From positions 620,001-684,000 of the forward strand of contig OZ245724.1 in the NCBI GenBank assembly GCA_965227035.1: a stretch of DNA of 64,000 bases, written 5' to 3'. The translations under genes were made by a program, and so were the position numbers. The stretch is from CBDDFQ01 sp965227035 (lineage in GTDB: Bacteria; Pseudomonadota; Gammaproteobacteria; Burkholderiales; Burkholderiaceae_C). Numbering within the stretch: the first letter of the stretch is position 1; each line of letters begins with the position of its first letter. Of this stretch, positions 17,881-26,667 are shown piece after piece. A model generated the notes under the pieces. It saw only the letters and a list, made by a program, of their open reading frames with translations, ran no database searches and was not told where the DNA came from.

Positions 17881-19145
17881 GCGGACTCCTTGAGCCGTGG
17901 GCTTCCGCCCTTGACCGACAGCCCGCGCATTGAGGGGCGATCGTAGAAGTCGGCACCCGAAAGGTCGGCAACGGTTCCGATGTCCTTGTCACCGCGGCCC
18001 GACAGGTTCACCAGAATCGATTGATCGCTGCGCATCGTCTTTGCGAGCTTCATCGCGTACGCAATGGCGTGGCTCGACTCCAGCGCGGGGATGATGCCTT
18101 CGGTGCGACACAGATAGTGGAATGCCTGCAGCGCTTCATCGTCGGAGATGCCGACGTACTCCGCGCGTCCGATGTCGTGCAGGAAGGAATGCTCGGGTCC
18201 GACGCCCGGGTAGTCGAGTCCCGCGCTGATGCTGTGAGTCTCGGTGACCTGACCGTCTTCGTTCTGCAGCAGATAGGTGCGATTGCCGTGCAGCACTCCG
18301 GGGCTGCCCCGAAGAATCGACGCGGAATGCTTGCCGCTATCGAGGCCTTCTCCGGCCGCTTCGACGCCGATCAGTCGCGTGTTTTCGAACGGAATGTACG
18401 GATGAAAAATTCCCATCGCGTTGCTTCCGCCGCCGACGCACGCCACCACCACATCGGGCTGTTTGCCACCCGTAAAAAGCGGCATCTGTTCGATGCACTC
18501 CTTGCCGATCACGCTTTGAAAGTCGCGAACCATCATGGGGTAGGGGTGAGGTCCGGCTACGGTACCGATGATGTAGAAGGTGTTCTCGACGTTGGTCACC
18601 CAATCGCGCAGTGCTTCGTTGAGCGCGTCTTTCAGCGTTTTGCTGCCCGATTCCACCGGCACGACAGTGGCGCCCAGCAGATTCATTCGGTAGACGTTGG
18701 GGCTCTGTCGGCGAACATCTTCGCTGCCCATGTAGACCACGCATTCGAGCCCGTATTTCGCGCAAATCGTGGCGGTCGCCACGCCGTGCTGGCCGGCGCC
18801 GGTTTCCGCAATCACTCGCGGTTTGCCCATTCGACGCGCAAGCATCGCCTGGCCGATGGTGTTGTTCACCTTGTGTGCGCCAGTGTGATTCAGGTCTTCG
18901 CGCTTCAGATAAATCTGTGCACCGCCCTGCTCACGGCTCATTCGGGCAGCGTGATAGATCGGGGAAGGGCGTCCGACGAAGTGCGCGAGTTCGTCGTTGA
19001 ATTCGCGCAGGAATTCGGGATCGTTCTGATATTTGGCATACGCCTCGCGGAGTTCCGCAATAGCGTGGGTGAGGGTTTCGCTGACGAAGCTTCCGCCGAA
19101 ATTGCCGAAATGACCTGAAGCGTCAGGTTGCTGGTAACTGAACAT
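17877..19145 (-). CDS. trpB: Tryptophan synthase beta chain
   Basis: A 422-residue PLP enzyme joining indole and serine. The PLP lysine is in LNHTGAHKVNNTIGQA and the phosphate-binding loop is CVGGGSNAMGIF. The ATG at 19145 starts MFSYQQPDASGHFG, the normal family N-terminus; an upstream in-frame start is rejected because it would extend further into trpF. The gene overlaps the end of trpF by 23 bases. Confidence 0.97.
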   Translation of the reverse strand: MFSYQQPDASGHFGNFGGSFVSETLTHAIAELREAYAKYQNDPEFLREFNDELAHFVGRPSPIYHAARMSREQGGAQIYLKREDLNHTGAHKVNNTIGQAMLARRMGKPRVIAETGAGQHGVATATICAKYGLECVVYMGSEDVRRQSPNVYRMNLLGATVVPVESGSKTLKDALNEALRDWVTNVENTFYIIGTVAGPHPYPMMVRDFQSVIGKECIEQMPLFTGGKQPDVVVACVGGGSNAMGIFHPYIPFENTRLIGVEAAGEGLDSGKHSASILRGSPGVLHGNRTYLLQNEDGQVTETHSISAGLDYPGVGPEHSFLHDIGRAEYVGISDDEALQAFHYLCRTEGIIPALESSHAIAYAMKLAKTMRSDQSILVNLSGRGDKDIGTVADLSGADFYDRPSMRGLSVKGGSPRLKESA

Positions 19146-19821
19146 GGTTGGACTTTGCAAGTAGGTCCGCCGCGCGCACTGCGGCAACGAACCGGTTGAT
19201 CTTTTCGGCGTCCTTGATCCCCTTGGAGACCTCGACGCCGGAGCTCACATCGACCGCGAGCGATTTAACGAGCGGTCGTACTTGCAAAATGCCATCGATC
19301 ACGTTTGCAGGCGAGAGTCCACCAGACAAGACGAGGTGAGAGTCGGCGCTTGGAGGAAGGAGTGACCAATCGAAGGGCTTTCCGCCGCCACCATAACCCT
19401 CGACGTCGGCGTCGACCAGGATGGCTTGAGCGTGGGAGTAATCGGAATCGAATTTTACCAAGTCGAAAGACGTGGCTCCCAAGGGAATACGAGCAGCCTT
19501 GAGAAACGGATATTTACCGTTGCCGCAAAGCACATCGCACTGCTCGGGCGTCTCGTCGCCGTGGAACTGAAGGGTGGCGTTGCCGACGAATCCCGTGGCG
19601 CGTTCGACCAGCTCGAGGCCAGGGTTCACGAACAGGAACACGGGCGTCACGAAGGCGGGCAGGCGTCTGGCCAGCGCCGAAGCCCGCTCGGGCGTGACGA
19701 ATCTGGGACTCGGCGGGTAGATCACGAATCCGATCGCATCGACGCCTGCTTCTACAGCGGCATCGACATCCTGCTCGCGAGTCAGGCCGCAAATCTTGAT
19801 CCGTGTTCTGAGGGCTGTCAT
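19123..19821 (-). CDS. trpF: Phosphoribosylanthranilate isomerase
   Basis: A 232-residue TIM-barrel enzyme of tryptophan synthesis. The N-terminal IKICGLTREQDVDAAVEAGVD contains the catalytic cysteine and is diagnostic; LQFHGDETPEQC and the C-terminal SSGVEVSKGIKD phosphate site also match. The ATG at 19821 overlaps the truA stop by four bases and its own end overlaps trpB, so truA-trpF-trpB-trpA is one translationally coupled series. trpE, trpG, trpD and trpC are not in the window. Confidence 0.95.
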   Translation of the reverse strand: MTALRTRIKICGLTREQDVDAAVEAGVDAIGFVIYPPSPRFVTPERASALARRLPAFVTPVFLFVNPGLELVERATGFVGNATLQFHGDETPEQCDVLCGNGKYPFLKAARIPLGATSFDLVKFDSDYSHAQAILVDADVEGYGGGGKPFDWSLLPPSADSHLVLSGGLSPANVIDGILQVRPLVKSLAVDVSSGVEVSKGIKDAEKINRFVAAVRAADLLAKSNHVQLPAT

Positions 19822-20612
19822 GGCAGCCAATCATACGCAGCAGTACGCGTCGGAAGATTCCATCTGTCGGGGTAGACCGGCCCCAGAAAGTAAAGTCCGT
19901 CAGGCGAGAAAGTGGGCGCCGCCGCGTCGCGACTCTTCGCCTCGATCACCTCCAGCATCCAGCTGGCGGGGCGCGCGCCCGTCCCGATTGCCACCAGGCA
20001 GCCCATGATGTTTCTGATCATGTGATGCAGGAAGGCGCTCGCTTCGAAGTCGAATCGCCAGTAGGTGCGGTGGTCGGTGCCGCGACGCGAGACGGTCGCA
20101 TTCATCATGTTTTTGACCGGCGACAGCGCCTGACAGCTCGACGCCCGAAACGAGCTGAAGTCGTGTTCGCCCACGAGCATTTGCGCGGCGAGTTGCATCG
20201 GCTCCAGCTCCAGCGGCTTGAACACCCAGCCCACGCGGCCGGCTTCCACGCTCGGTCGTACCGGCGATTCGAGCAGCACATACGAATAGCGGCGAGAGGT
20301 CGCGCAGGCTCGCGAGTGAAATTCCGCAGGCACTTCCTGAGCCCACTGCAGCGCGATGTTCATCGGCAGGAATCGATTGGTGCCGCGCACCCACGAGTAC
20401 ATGCTGCGGTCGATGTCGGTGTCGAAATGAATGACTTGCATGAGGCCGTGAACACCCGAATCGGTGCGGCCTGCGCAAAGTGTGGTGATAGGCGTGACCG
20501 CGAAATCGGACAACGCTTTTTCGAGCTTGTCCTGAACCGTGTTGCCTGAGGTTTGACTCTGCCATCCATCGTAGGAATCGCCCGCATAGCTGATGCCTGC
20601 TGCGATCCTCAC
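19818..20612 (-). CDS. truA: tRNA pseudouridine(38-40) synthase
   Basis: A 264-residue pseudouridine synthase acting on the anticodon stem-loop. The catalytic Asp is in CAGRTDSGVHGLMQVIHF, and FLHHMIRNIMGCLVAIGTG is the conserved C-terminal motif. It begins with GTG at 20612, preceded by AAGGA at a normal distance. Its place between fimV and trpF is typical of Burkholderiales. Confidence 0.95.
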   Translation of the reverse strand: MRIAAGISYAGDSYDGWQSQTSGNTVQDKLEKALSDFAVTPITTLCAGRTDSGVHGLMQVIHFDTDIDRSMYSWVRGTNRFLPMNIALQWAQEVPAEFHSRACATSRRYSYVLLESPVRPSVEAGRVGWVFKPLELEPMQLAAQMLVGEHDFSSFRASSCQALSPVKNMMNATVSRRGTDHRTYWRFDFEASAFLHHMIRNIMGCLVAIGTGARPASWMLEVIEAKSRDAAAPTFSPDGLYFLGPVYPDRWNLPTRTAAYDWLP

Positions 20613-20679
20613 GAGGTTTCCTTCGGACTAAGAGCCTGAGCGATCGAAAAGACGATGGCGCCAGTCAGCGCGCATCGCT

Positions 20680-23448
20680 TCAAGACAGTTTGGCGAGCAG
20701 TTCCTGCGCACGTTCGCGCAGATCGCCCTTGGCATCGGCAACGACTTCCTCTGCGAGGGCGCGAGCGCCTTCGTTGTCGCCGATGGTGCTGAATTCCTGA
20801 GCCAGAGCCAGCTTGGTTTCGAGCGGATCCTCTGCTTCGAGGGGCAGGCCGGACATGGTGCTAGGCGCTTCGTCGGGGCGATCCAGATCGAGAGACAGCG
20901 CACCCAGATCGAATTCGATCAGGCCGGTGTTGGCCTGCTCTGCCGGAGCAGGTCTGGCGGCTTCGACCGGTGCAGGCACGGTGTCCAGCGGAGCGGGTGC
21001 CGAGGGAATGTCGAGTTCCGGCAACAGCGGCACATCGACCGAAGGTTCCGGTTGCGCGGCTTCCGGCAGGGGGCGTTTCACACCCACGGTTGCGGTGCTG
21101 AAATCCATGTCCAGACCGGCGGGTTCCGTCGGACGGCTGGCGTTGTAGTCGACCTTGATCGGGGAAGTCGCTTCGGTATTGAGCGGCGCAGACATGGTCG
21201 CTACGCGCTCGTCGCCGATCGAGAAGTCGAGGTCCAGATCGATATCGGAGGCGGGCAGCGATGGCGAAAATTCGGGCTGAGGCGACGAATCGGCCATGGC
21301 GGTAGGCGCGAAATCCGTCTGTGGGCCCGCTGGCGAGATTCCGCCCGAAATGGTGGAAGGGGTCGCTCCGATAGCGGTTCCGTTGGACGCAAGCAGCGCA
21401 GCGCGACTGGAGACCGTGGTGCCCGAGGTGTAGAGCGGGTTGGCGGGATCGAGTTCACGACCCAGCTCGACGATGCGCTCCCATTCGGGGCCTTCGCCCT
21501 CGGCCAGTGCGTAGGCTTGCGTCGCGACCACTTCGAATGCCTTGGTGTCGCGGCGCTTGGCGTAGATTTCCAGCAGCTTGGCGTGAATCGCCACGCGGCC
21601 GGGATTGGAGCGCAAGGCTTCCTTGAGGATTTCCTCGGCTTGCAGATCGCGGCCGTACGCCAGGTACACGTCGGCTTCGGCAACCGGATCCACATCGCCT
21701 GCAGCATCGAGCTGGCTCGGCGAGTAGGCCATGGACGAACCGCTAACCGCGGGCTCGTTGGTGTCGACACGTTGGCCGCCGCTCGATCCAAAGAACGAAT
21801 CGGGCTGCAGACGGCTTTCGAGGAAGGAGCTGTCGACTTGCGCGGCTTTCTTCTTCTGGCGAATCTTGTACGCAGCAAAACCGATGATCAGCAGCAGGAT
21901 CGCGCCAGCCGCAATCGGGATGAGCGGGTTGTCGAGCAACTCGTCGACCATGCTTTGAGGCGGGGGTGGGGGAACCGGCGCCGGCGCAGGGCGGGGAGCC
22001 GAAGCGGGGCGAACCGGCGTTGCAACAGGTGCGCTGGAGGTCGAGCCGGCGGGAGCGGACGCGACATCGGATGCGGTGGAAACTGGCGAGGAAGCGGCGG
22101 CGGCTGCAGCAGCAGCGGTGGCAGCAGTCGAAGGCGCGGACGATACGACAGCGGGCGACGAAGCGGTCACAGCTGCTGGCGGCACGACACTCGTAGACGG
22201 TAGTGCTGACGATGCGGTGGTCGCAGGCACGCCAGGGCGTCCAGGCGCGCTAGCGGCACCGGCGGCGCCGGAAACTGCACTGGAAGCAGCGCCCAGGCGG
22301 TTCAGTTCGTTGATGTTGCGGGACAGCTCGGCGACGCGATCGTTCGTCGATTGCGCCTGGCGATTCTGTGCAATGGTCGCATCGCTGCTGTTGCCCGAGA
22401 CCGCGCCCTTTGAGAGCGTGAGTTTGTCGGGCGTCGATGCAGAGGGGCGGCTTTCTTCGACTCGAGCTGTCACGCGACCGCCGGCCTGACGATCGGCCGG
22501 GGCGACTTGAGTGGTGGGGGCGTTCGTCGCCAGACGGCGGCGGAAGTCGTTGAAATCGCGGCTCTGCGCCACGATCGTCTGGCGTGCTTCGCCGGCAGGC
22601 GTTGCAGCAGCTTGTTCGGCGGTGGGCAGGTCGATGACCGCACCGGCACGAATACGATTGATGTTGCCGCCGATGAACGCATCGGGATTGGCGCGAAGGA
22701 TCGCCACCAGCATCTGGTCGAGCGACACATTGCCGCCCGAAGCATTTGCAGCGATCTTGCCGGCGGTATCGCCAGCGCGAACCGTGACTTGATTGCCGCT
22801 ACCTGTGCCGGAAGCGGCTGGGGTTGCGGGAGCAGGGCGCGCCGGACGGGCGGGCGCTGCGGCCACAGGAGTCGGCGGCGAGGCTGCAGGGCGAGTTGCC
22901 ACAGGCGGCGGCGCCGGCGTGCGCGATGGAAGGGGAGTCAGTTGAGGCGCGGTCTGCTGCGCGATGGGTGCCGGCGCGCGATTGTTCGGGGGATCGAACA
23001 GCATCGTGTAGTCGCGAACGACGCGGCCGGTAGACCAGCTCGCCTGGAGCACCAGATCGATGAACGGATCGTTGATCGGGCGATCGCCGACCACGCGAAT
23101 GAAAGAACTGCCGTCGTTACGACGTTGCAGGGTCAGGCGAAGTAATCCAAGAGCGGGGTTGTATTCGAAACCAGCGGCGCGGAAAGCATCGGGAGAGGCA
23201 ACGCCGACGCTCAGACTGGAAGCTTCGTCGGGGGTGATTTGCGGAACATCGATTTCAGCGCGGAGCGGTTCGCCGAGCGCAGATTGCACATTGAGTCGTC
23301 CAAGAGACAGCGCATAGGAATTGGCGCTGAAAAGGCCAAGGGCGAGTGCAGTGGAAGCAGTCAGTACGCCGACACGAAAACCGAACGGTTTTTGCGTCGT
23401 TACTGGAGCGGGGGCTGCTCGCCCGGCAGGCAATTTTTTTGTCATCAT
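20680..23448 (-). CDS. fimV: FimV/HubP-family pole-organising protein
   Basis: A 922-residue envelope protein. An N-terminal signal segment (VGVLTASTALALGLFSANSYA) is followed by the FimV N-terminal domain (LNVQSALGEPLRAEIDVP), a LysM peptidoglycan-binding domain (VRAGDTAGKIAANASGGNVS to RIRAGAVIDLP), a long Ala/Pro/Ser-rich region, one transmembrane helix (IPIAAGAILLLIIGFAAYKI), a TPR-containing acidic cytoplasmic part and the C-terminal FimV domain (TKLALAQEFSTIGDNEGARA). In Pseudomonas and Vibrio relatives such proteins organise polar type IV pili and chemosensory systems. The doubled ATG (MMTKK) leaves the exact start uncertain by one codon. Confidence 0.9.
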   Translation of the reverse strand: MMTKKLPAGRAAPAPVTTQKPFGFRVGVLTASTALALGLFSANSYALSLGRLNVQSALGEPLRAEIDVPQITPDEASSLSVGVASPDAFRAAGFEYNPALGLLRLTLQRRNDGSSFIRVVGDRPINDPFIDLVLQASWSTGRVVRDYTMLFDPPNNRAPAPIAQQTAPQLTPLPSRTPAPPPVATRPAASPPTPVAAAPARPARPAPATPAASGTGSGNQVTVRAGDTAGKIAANASGGNVSLDQMLVAILRANPDAFIGGNINRIRAGAVIDLPTAEQAAATPAGEARQTIVAQSRDFNDFRRRLATNAPTTQVAPADRQAGGRVTARVEESRPSASTPDKLTLSKGAVSGNSSDATIAQNRQAQSTNDRVAELSRNINELNRLGAASSAVSGAAGAASAPGRPGVPATTASSALPSTSVVPPAAVTASSPAVVSSAPSTAATAAAAAAAASSPVSTASDVASAPAGSTSSAPVATPVRPASAPRPAPAPVPPPPPQSMVDELLDNPLIPIAAGAILLLIIGFAAYKIRQKKKAAQVDSSFLESRLQPDSFFGSSGGQRVDTNEPAVSGSSMAYSPSQLDAAGDVDPVAEADVYLAYGRDLQAEEILKEALRSNPGRVAIHAKLLEIYAKRRDTKAFEVVATQAYALAEGEGPEWERIVELGRELDPANPLYTSGTTVSSRAALLASNGTAIGATPSTISGGISPAGPQTDFAPTAMADSSPQPEFSPSLPASDIDLDLDFSIGDERVATMSAPLNTEATSPIKVDYNASRPTEPAGLDMDFSTATVGVKRPLPEAAQPEPSVDVPLLPELDIPSAPAPLDTVPAPVEAARPAPAEQANTGLIEFDLGALSLDLDRPDEAPSTMSGLPLEAEDPLETKLALAQEFSTIGDNEGARALAEEVVADAKGDLRERAQELLAKLS

Positions 23449-23535
23449 TAGGACGAACGCCTCAGCGCTGTTTCGGGAAAAACTACATTAACATCAATGT
23501 TTTAGGCTGACAAGCTGAGAAAGCTTTTAAGTTTT

Positions 23536-23598
23536 GTTGCGATCGCTTGCAACTGCTCCAAGGCGTTTTCATGTTGCCATGCGACAACGACCTGGAGC
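23536..23598 (-). other. Structured non-coding segment between asd and fimV
   Basis: Two hairpins lie in the 177-base gap after asd: GTTGC/GCAAC (23536-23540 with 23549-23553), and an outer GCTCCAAGG/CCTGGAGC stem (23555-23563 with 23591-23598, one bulge) enclosing GTTG/CAAC. On the minus strand they come between the asd stop and a possible fimV promoter (TTGTCA, 16-17 bases, TAATGT). They may form the asd 3' end or a processed RNA; no long T run is present. Confidence 0.3.
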
Positions 23599-23625
23599 CT
23601 CCGAAATGTCGAGTTCGAGTCTCTA

Positions 23626-24762
23626 TTACGCGTCCAAAAGGATGCGCAACATGCGTCGAAGCGGCTCCGCAGCGCCCCAAAGCAGCTGGTCGCCGACCGT
23701 GAACGCGCCGAGATAATCCGGTCCCATCGCCAGTTTGCGCAGGCGTCCGACCGGAATTCCCAAGGTGCCTGTTACGGCCACGGGGGTCAGATCGACGATC
23801 GAAGCTTCCTTGGTGTTAGGAACCACTTTCACCCACTCGTTGTCGGCAGCGATCATGGCTTCGATGTCTGCAAGCGGCACATCCTTGCGCAGCTTGAAGG
23901 TGAGCGCCTGGCTGTGGCAGCGCATGGCGCCGATCCGAACGCAGAACCCGTCGACCGGCGTTTCCGCAGTGCCGAAAGCAGCGCCCTGACCCAGAATCTT
24001 GTTGGTTTCCGCGCCGGCTTTCCACTCTTCCTTGCTCACGCCGTTGCCCAGATCCTTGTCGATCCAGGGAATGAGCGATCCACCGAGCGGCACGCCGAAA
24101 TGGGCGGTTTCATCGGAAGAGAGTGACTTTTGCTTGGACAGGATCTGACGGTCGATTTCCAGAATCGCGCTTTTGGGATCGTCGAGGAGAGCCTTCACTT
24201 CGCCGTTGAGGGTGCCGAACTGGGTCAGCAACTCGCGCATGTGCTGCGCGCCGCCACCGGAAGCCGCCTGGTAGGTCATAGAGGTCATCCATTCCACCAG
24301 ACCTGCCTTATATAGAGCGCCTACACCCATCAGCATGCAGCTGACGGTGCAATTGCCGCCGATCCAGTTTTTTCCGCCTTTGGCGAGCGCATTTTTGATA
24401 ACCGGGGAGTTGACCGGATCGAGAACGATGATCGCGTCGTCGTTCATGCGAAGGGTCGATGCCGCATCGATCCAGTGGCCGTTCCAGCCGGCGGCGCGCA
24501 GTTTCGGATAGACCTCGGACGTGTATTCGCCGCCTTGGGCGGTCAGGACGATGTCGCACTTGCGTAGTGCCTCGATGTCGAACGCGTCTTTCAGCTTTTT
24601 CTCGTTCTTTGCGAAAGCAGGCGCGTTGCCGCCCGCGTTCGAGGTCGAGAAAAACACCGGTTCGATCAGATCGAAATCGCCTTCGGCCTGCATGCGGTCG
24701 ATGAGCACCGAGCCCACCATGCCGCGCCAGCCGACCAGTCCTACTACGTTACCTACTTTCAT
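23626..24762 (-). CDS. asd: Aspartate-semialdehyde dehydrogenase
   Basis: A 378-residue NADP-dependent enzyme reducing beta-aspartyl phosphate, for lysine, diaminopimelate, methionine and threonine synthesis. The nucleotide-binding VGLVGWRGMVGSVL is at the N-terminus and the catalytic Cys in GGNCTVSCMLMGVGALY. Its length fits the gram-negative Asd type. It follows leuB by 105 bases; a perfect GCATCC-GGT-GGATGC hairpin (24793-24807) lies in that gap. Confidence 0.96.
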   Translation of the reverse strand: MKVGNVVGLVGWRGMVGSVLIDRMQAEGDFDLIEPVFFSTSNAGGNAPAFAKNEKKLKDAFDIEALRKCDIVLTAQGGEYTSEVYPKLRAAGWNGHWIDAASTLRMNDDAIIVLDPVNSPVIKNALAKGGKNWIGGNCTVSCMLMGVGALYKAGLVEWMTSMTYQAASGGGAQHMRELLTQFGTLNGEVKALLDDPKSAILEIDRQILSKQKSLSSDETAHFGVPLGGSLIPWIDKDLGNGVSKEEWKAGAETNKILGQGAAFGTAETPVDGFCVRIGAMRCHSQALTFKLRKDVPLADIEAMIAADNEWVKVVPNTKEASIVDLTPVAVTGTLGIPVGRLRKLAMGPDYLGAFTVGDQLLWGAAEPLRRMLRILLDA

Positions 24763-24867
24763 CGCATCGCCCTTTCAAATATTGACCTGTGCGCATCCGG
24801 TGGATGCTGCGTTATGTCTTTTTGCCCAGCTCGTCGAGCCGGGAGGCGCGCGACGAACCGGGCTGGA

Positions 24868-25953
24868 TCAGCCTTTGGTTGTCTTGGTAATTGCTGCGAC
24901 CACGGCATCGCCCATTTCGATGGTGCCGACCTTGGTGGTGCCTTCTGAGTAGATGTCCGCCGTGCGCAAGCCGGACGTGAGCACGTCTTTCACCGCCGAC
25001 TCGATACGGTCGGCAGCTTGGGCTTGGTTGAGTGAGAAGCGGAGCATCATGGCAGCAGACAATATTGTAGCCAGAGGATTTGCGATTCCCTTGCCAGCAA
25101 TGTCAGGTGCGCTGCCATGGCTGGGTTCGTACAGTCCTTGGTTGCTCGAGTTCAGGCTGGCCGATGGCAGCATGCCAATCGAGCCAGTGAGCATCGATGC
25201 CTCGTCGGACAGGATGTCGCCGAACATGTTGCCGGTGACCACCACGTCGAATTTCTTCGGTGCGCGCACCAGTTGCATGGCCGCGTTGTCCACGTACATG
25301 TGGTCGAGTTCGACGTCTGGGTATTCCTTGGCCACTTCGGTCACCACATCGCGCCAGAACTGGAAGGTTTCGAGCACGTTCGATTTGTCGACGCTGGTGA
25401 CTCGCTTGCTACGCTTGCGTGCCGCCTGAAACGCGACATGTGCGATGCGTTCGATTTCCGGACGCGAATAACGCATCGTGTCGAACGCTTCGTCTGCGCC
25501 GGGGAAATGTCCGTCGGTCGCGACGCGGCGTCCGCGCGGCTGGCCGAAATAGATATCGCCCGTGAGTTCGCGAATGATCAGGATGTCCAGACCCGCAATG
25601 ATTTCCGGCTTGAGGCTCGATGCCGCGACCAGTTGCTCGTAGCAGATGGCAGGGCGGAAGTTTGCGAACAGGCCGAGGCTCTTTCGCAGACCGAGGATGG
25701 CCTGCTCCGGACGAAGCGGGCGATCGAGCTTGTCGTATTTCCAGTCGCCTACAGAGCCGAACAGAATCGCATCGGCACTCTTGGCGAGATTCAGCGTCGA
25801 GTCCGGCAACGGATGACCGTGAGCCTCGTATGCAGCACCGCCGACCAGCGCCGATTCCATTTCGAAATCGAGGTCGAGCACGTTGAGCACCTTGATCGCC
25901 TCGGCGACGATTTCCACACCGATGCCATCACCAGGCAGTACTGCAATTTTCAT
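24868..25953 (-). CDS. leuB: 3-isopropylmalate dehydrogenase
   Basis: A 361-residue NAD-dependent oxidative decarboxylase, third step of leucine synthesis. MKIAVLPGDGIGVEIVAEA is the standard N-terminus, so the ATG at 25953 is the start even though the open frame continues upstream into leuD. The substrate-binding RELTGDIYFGQPRG and the NAD-binding GSAPDIAGKGIANP motifs are present. It belongs to the leuC-leuD-leuB operon, 32 bases after leuD. Confidence 0.97.
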   Translation of the reverse strand: MKIAVLPGDGIGVEIVAEAIKVLNVLDLDFEMESALVGGAAYEAHGHPLPDSTLNLAKSADAILFGSVGDWKYDKLDRPLRPEQAILGLRKSLGLFANFRPAICYEQLVAASSLKPEIIAGLDILIIRELTGDIYFGQPRGRRVATDGHFPGADEAFDTMRYSRPEIERIAHVAFQAARKRSKRVTSVDKSNVLETFQFWRDVVTEVAKEYPDVELDHMYVDNAAMQLVRAPKKFDVVVTGNMFGDILSDEASMLTGSIGMLPSASLNSSNQGLYEPSHGSAPDIAGKGIANPLATILSAAMMLRFSLNQAQAADRIESAVKDVLTSGLRTADIYSEGTTKVGTIEMGDAVVAAITKTTKG

Positions 25954-25985
25954 TTTCTGGATTCCGTTTTTTATCGATTGAGAGA

Positions 25986-26645
25986 TCAGGCGTTGGCCGG
26001 GGTCGCCGTGTGCGCGAGCCAAGGCTTCTTCGCAAGACGCTCGGTTTCGTAAGCCTTGATTTTGTCCGAGTGACGCAGCGTGAGTCCGATGTCGTCGAAT
26101 CCGTTGATCAGGCAGTATTTTCGAAACGGCGCGATGTCGAACGGCGTTTCTTCGCCCTGTGCGCGCACGATCACCTGGCGCTCCAGATCGATGGTGAGCG
26201 AGTAGCCGGGGAAGGCGGCCACTTCGTCGAACAGTTTGGAGACTTCGTCTTCCGACAGCACGATGGGCAGCAAGCCGTTCTTGAAGCTGTTGTTGAAGAA
26301 GATGTCTGCGTAGCTGGGTGCAATGATTGCGCGAAAGCCGTACTGATCGAGTGCCCACGGCGCGTGTTCGCGCGACGAGCCGCAGCCGAAGTTCTTGCGA
26401 GCCAGAAGAATCGAGGCGCCTTGGTAACGCGGCTGGTTCAAGACGAAATCGGGATTCGGCCTGCGCGATGCCGGGTCTTTGCCCACGTAACCCTCATCGA
26501 GATATCGCCACGCGTCGAACAGATGCGGACCGAAGCCGGTCTTGCGAATCGATTTCAGGAACTGCTTGGGAATCAGCGCGTCGGTGTCGACGTTCTCGCG
26601 GTCCATCGGAGCGACGAGACCTTTGTGCACGGTAAATTTTTGCAT
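25986..26645 (-). CDS. leuD: 3-isopropylmalate dehydratase small subunit
   Basis: A 219-residue swivel-domain subunit that pairs with LeuC to isomerise 2-isopropylmalate. DRENVDTDALIPKQFLKSI near the N-terminus and NFGCGSSREHAPWAL, the aconitase-like substrate loop, are diagnostic. It follows leuC by 22 bases on the same strand. Confidence 0.97.
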   Translation of the reverse strand: MQKFTVHKGLVAPMDRENVDTDALIPKQFLKSIRKTGFGPHLFDAWRYLDEGYVGKDPASRRPNPDFVLNQPRYQGASILLARKNFGCGSSREHAPWALDQYGFRAIIAPSYADIFFNNSFKNGLLPIVLSEDEVSKLFDEVAAFPGYSLTIDLERQVIVRAQGEETPFDIAPFRKYCLINGFDDIGLTLRHSDKIKAYETERLAKKPWLAHTATPANA

Positions 26646-26667
26646 TTGGTGTCCTCTGGATAAGTGA

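Noticed and set aside
17071..20612. trp attenuator or leader peptide
   Set aside because: truA, trpF, trpB and trpA overlap or abut, leaving no leader region with Trp codons and alternative stems.
25954..26358. N-terminal extension of leuB into leuD
   Set aside because: The extension is the shifted reading of leuD; leuB homologues begin at the ATG at 25953.
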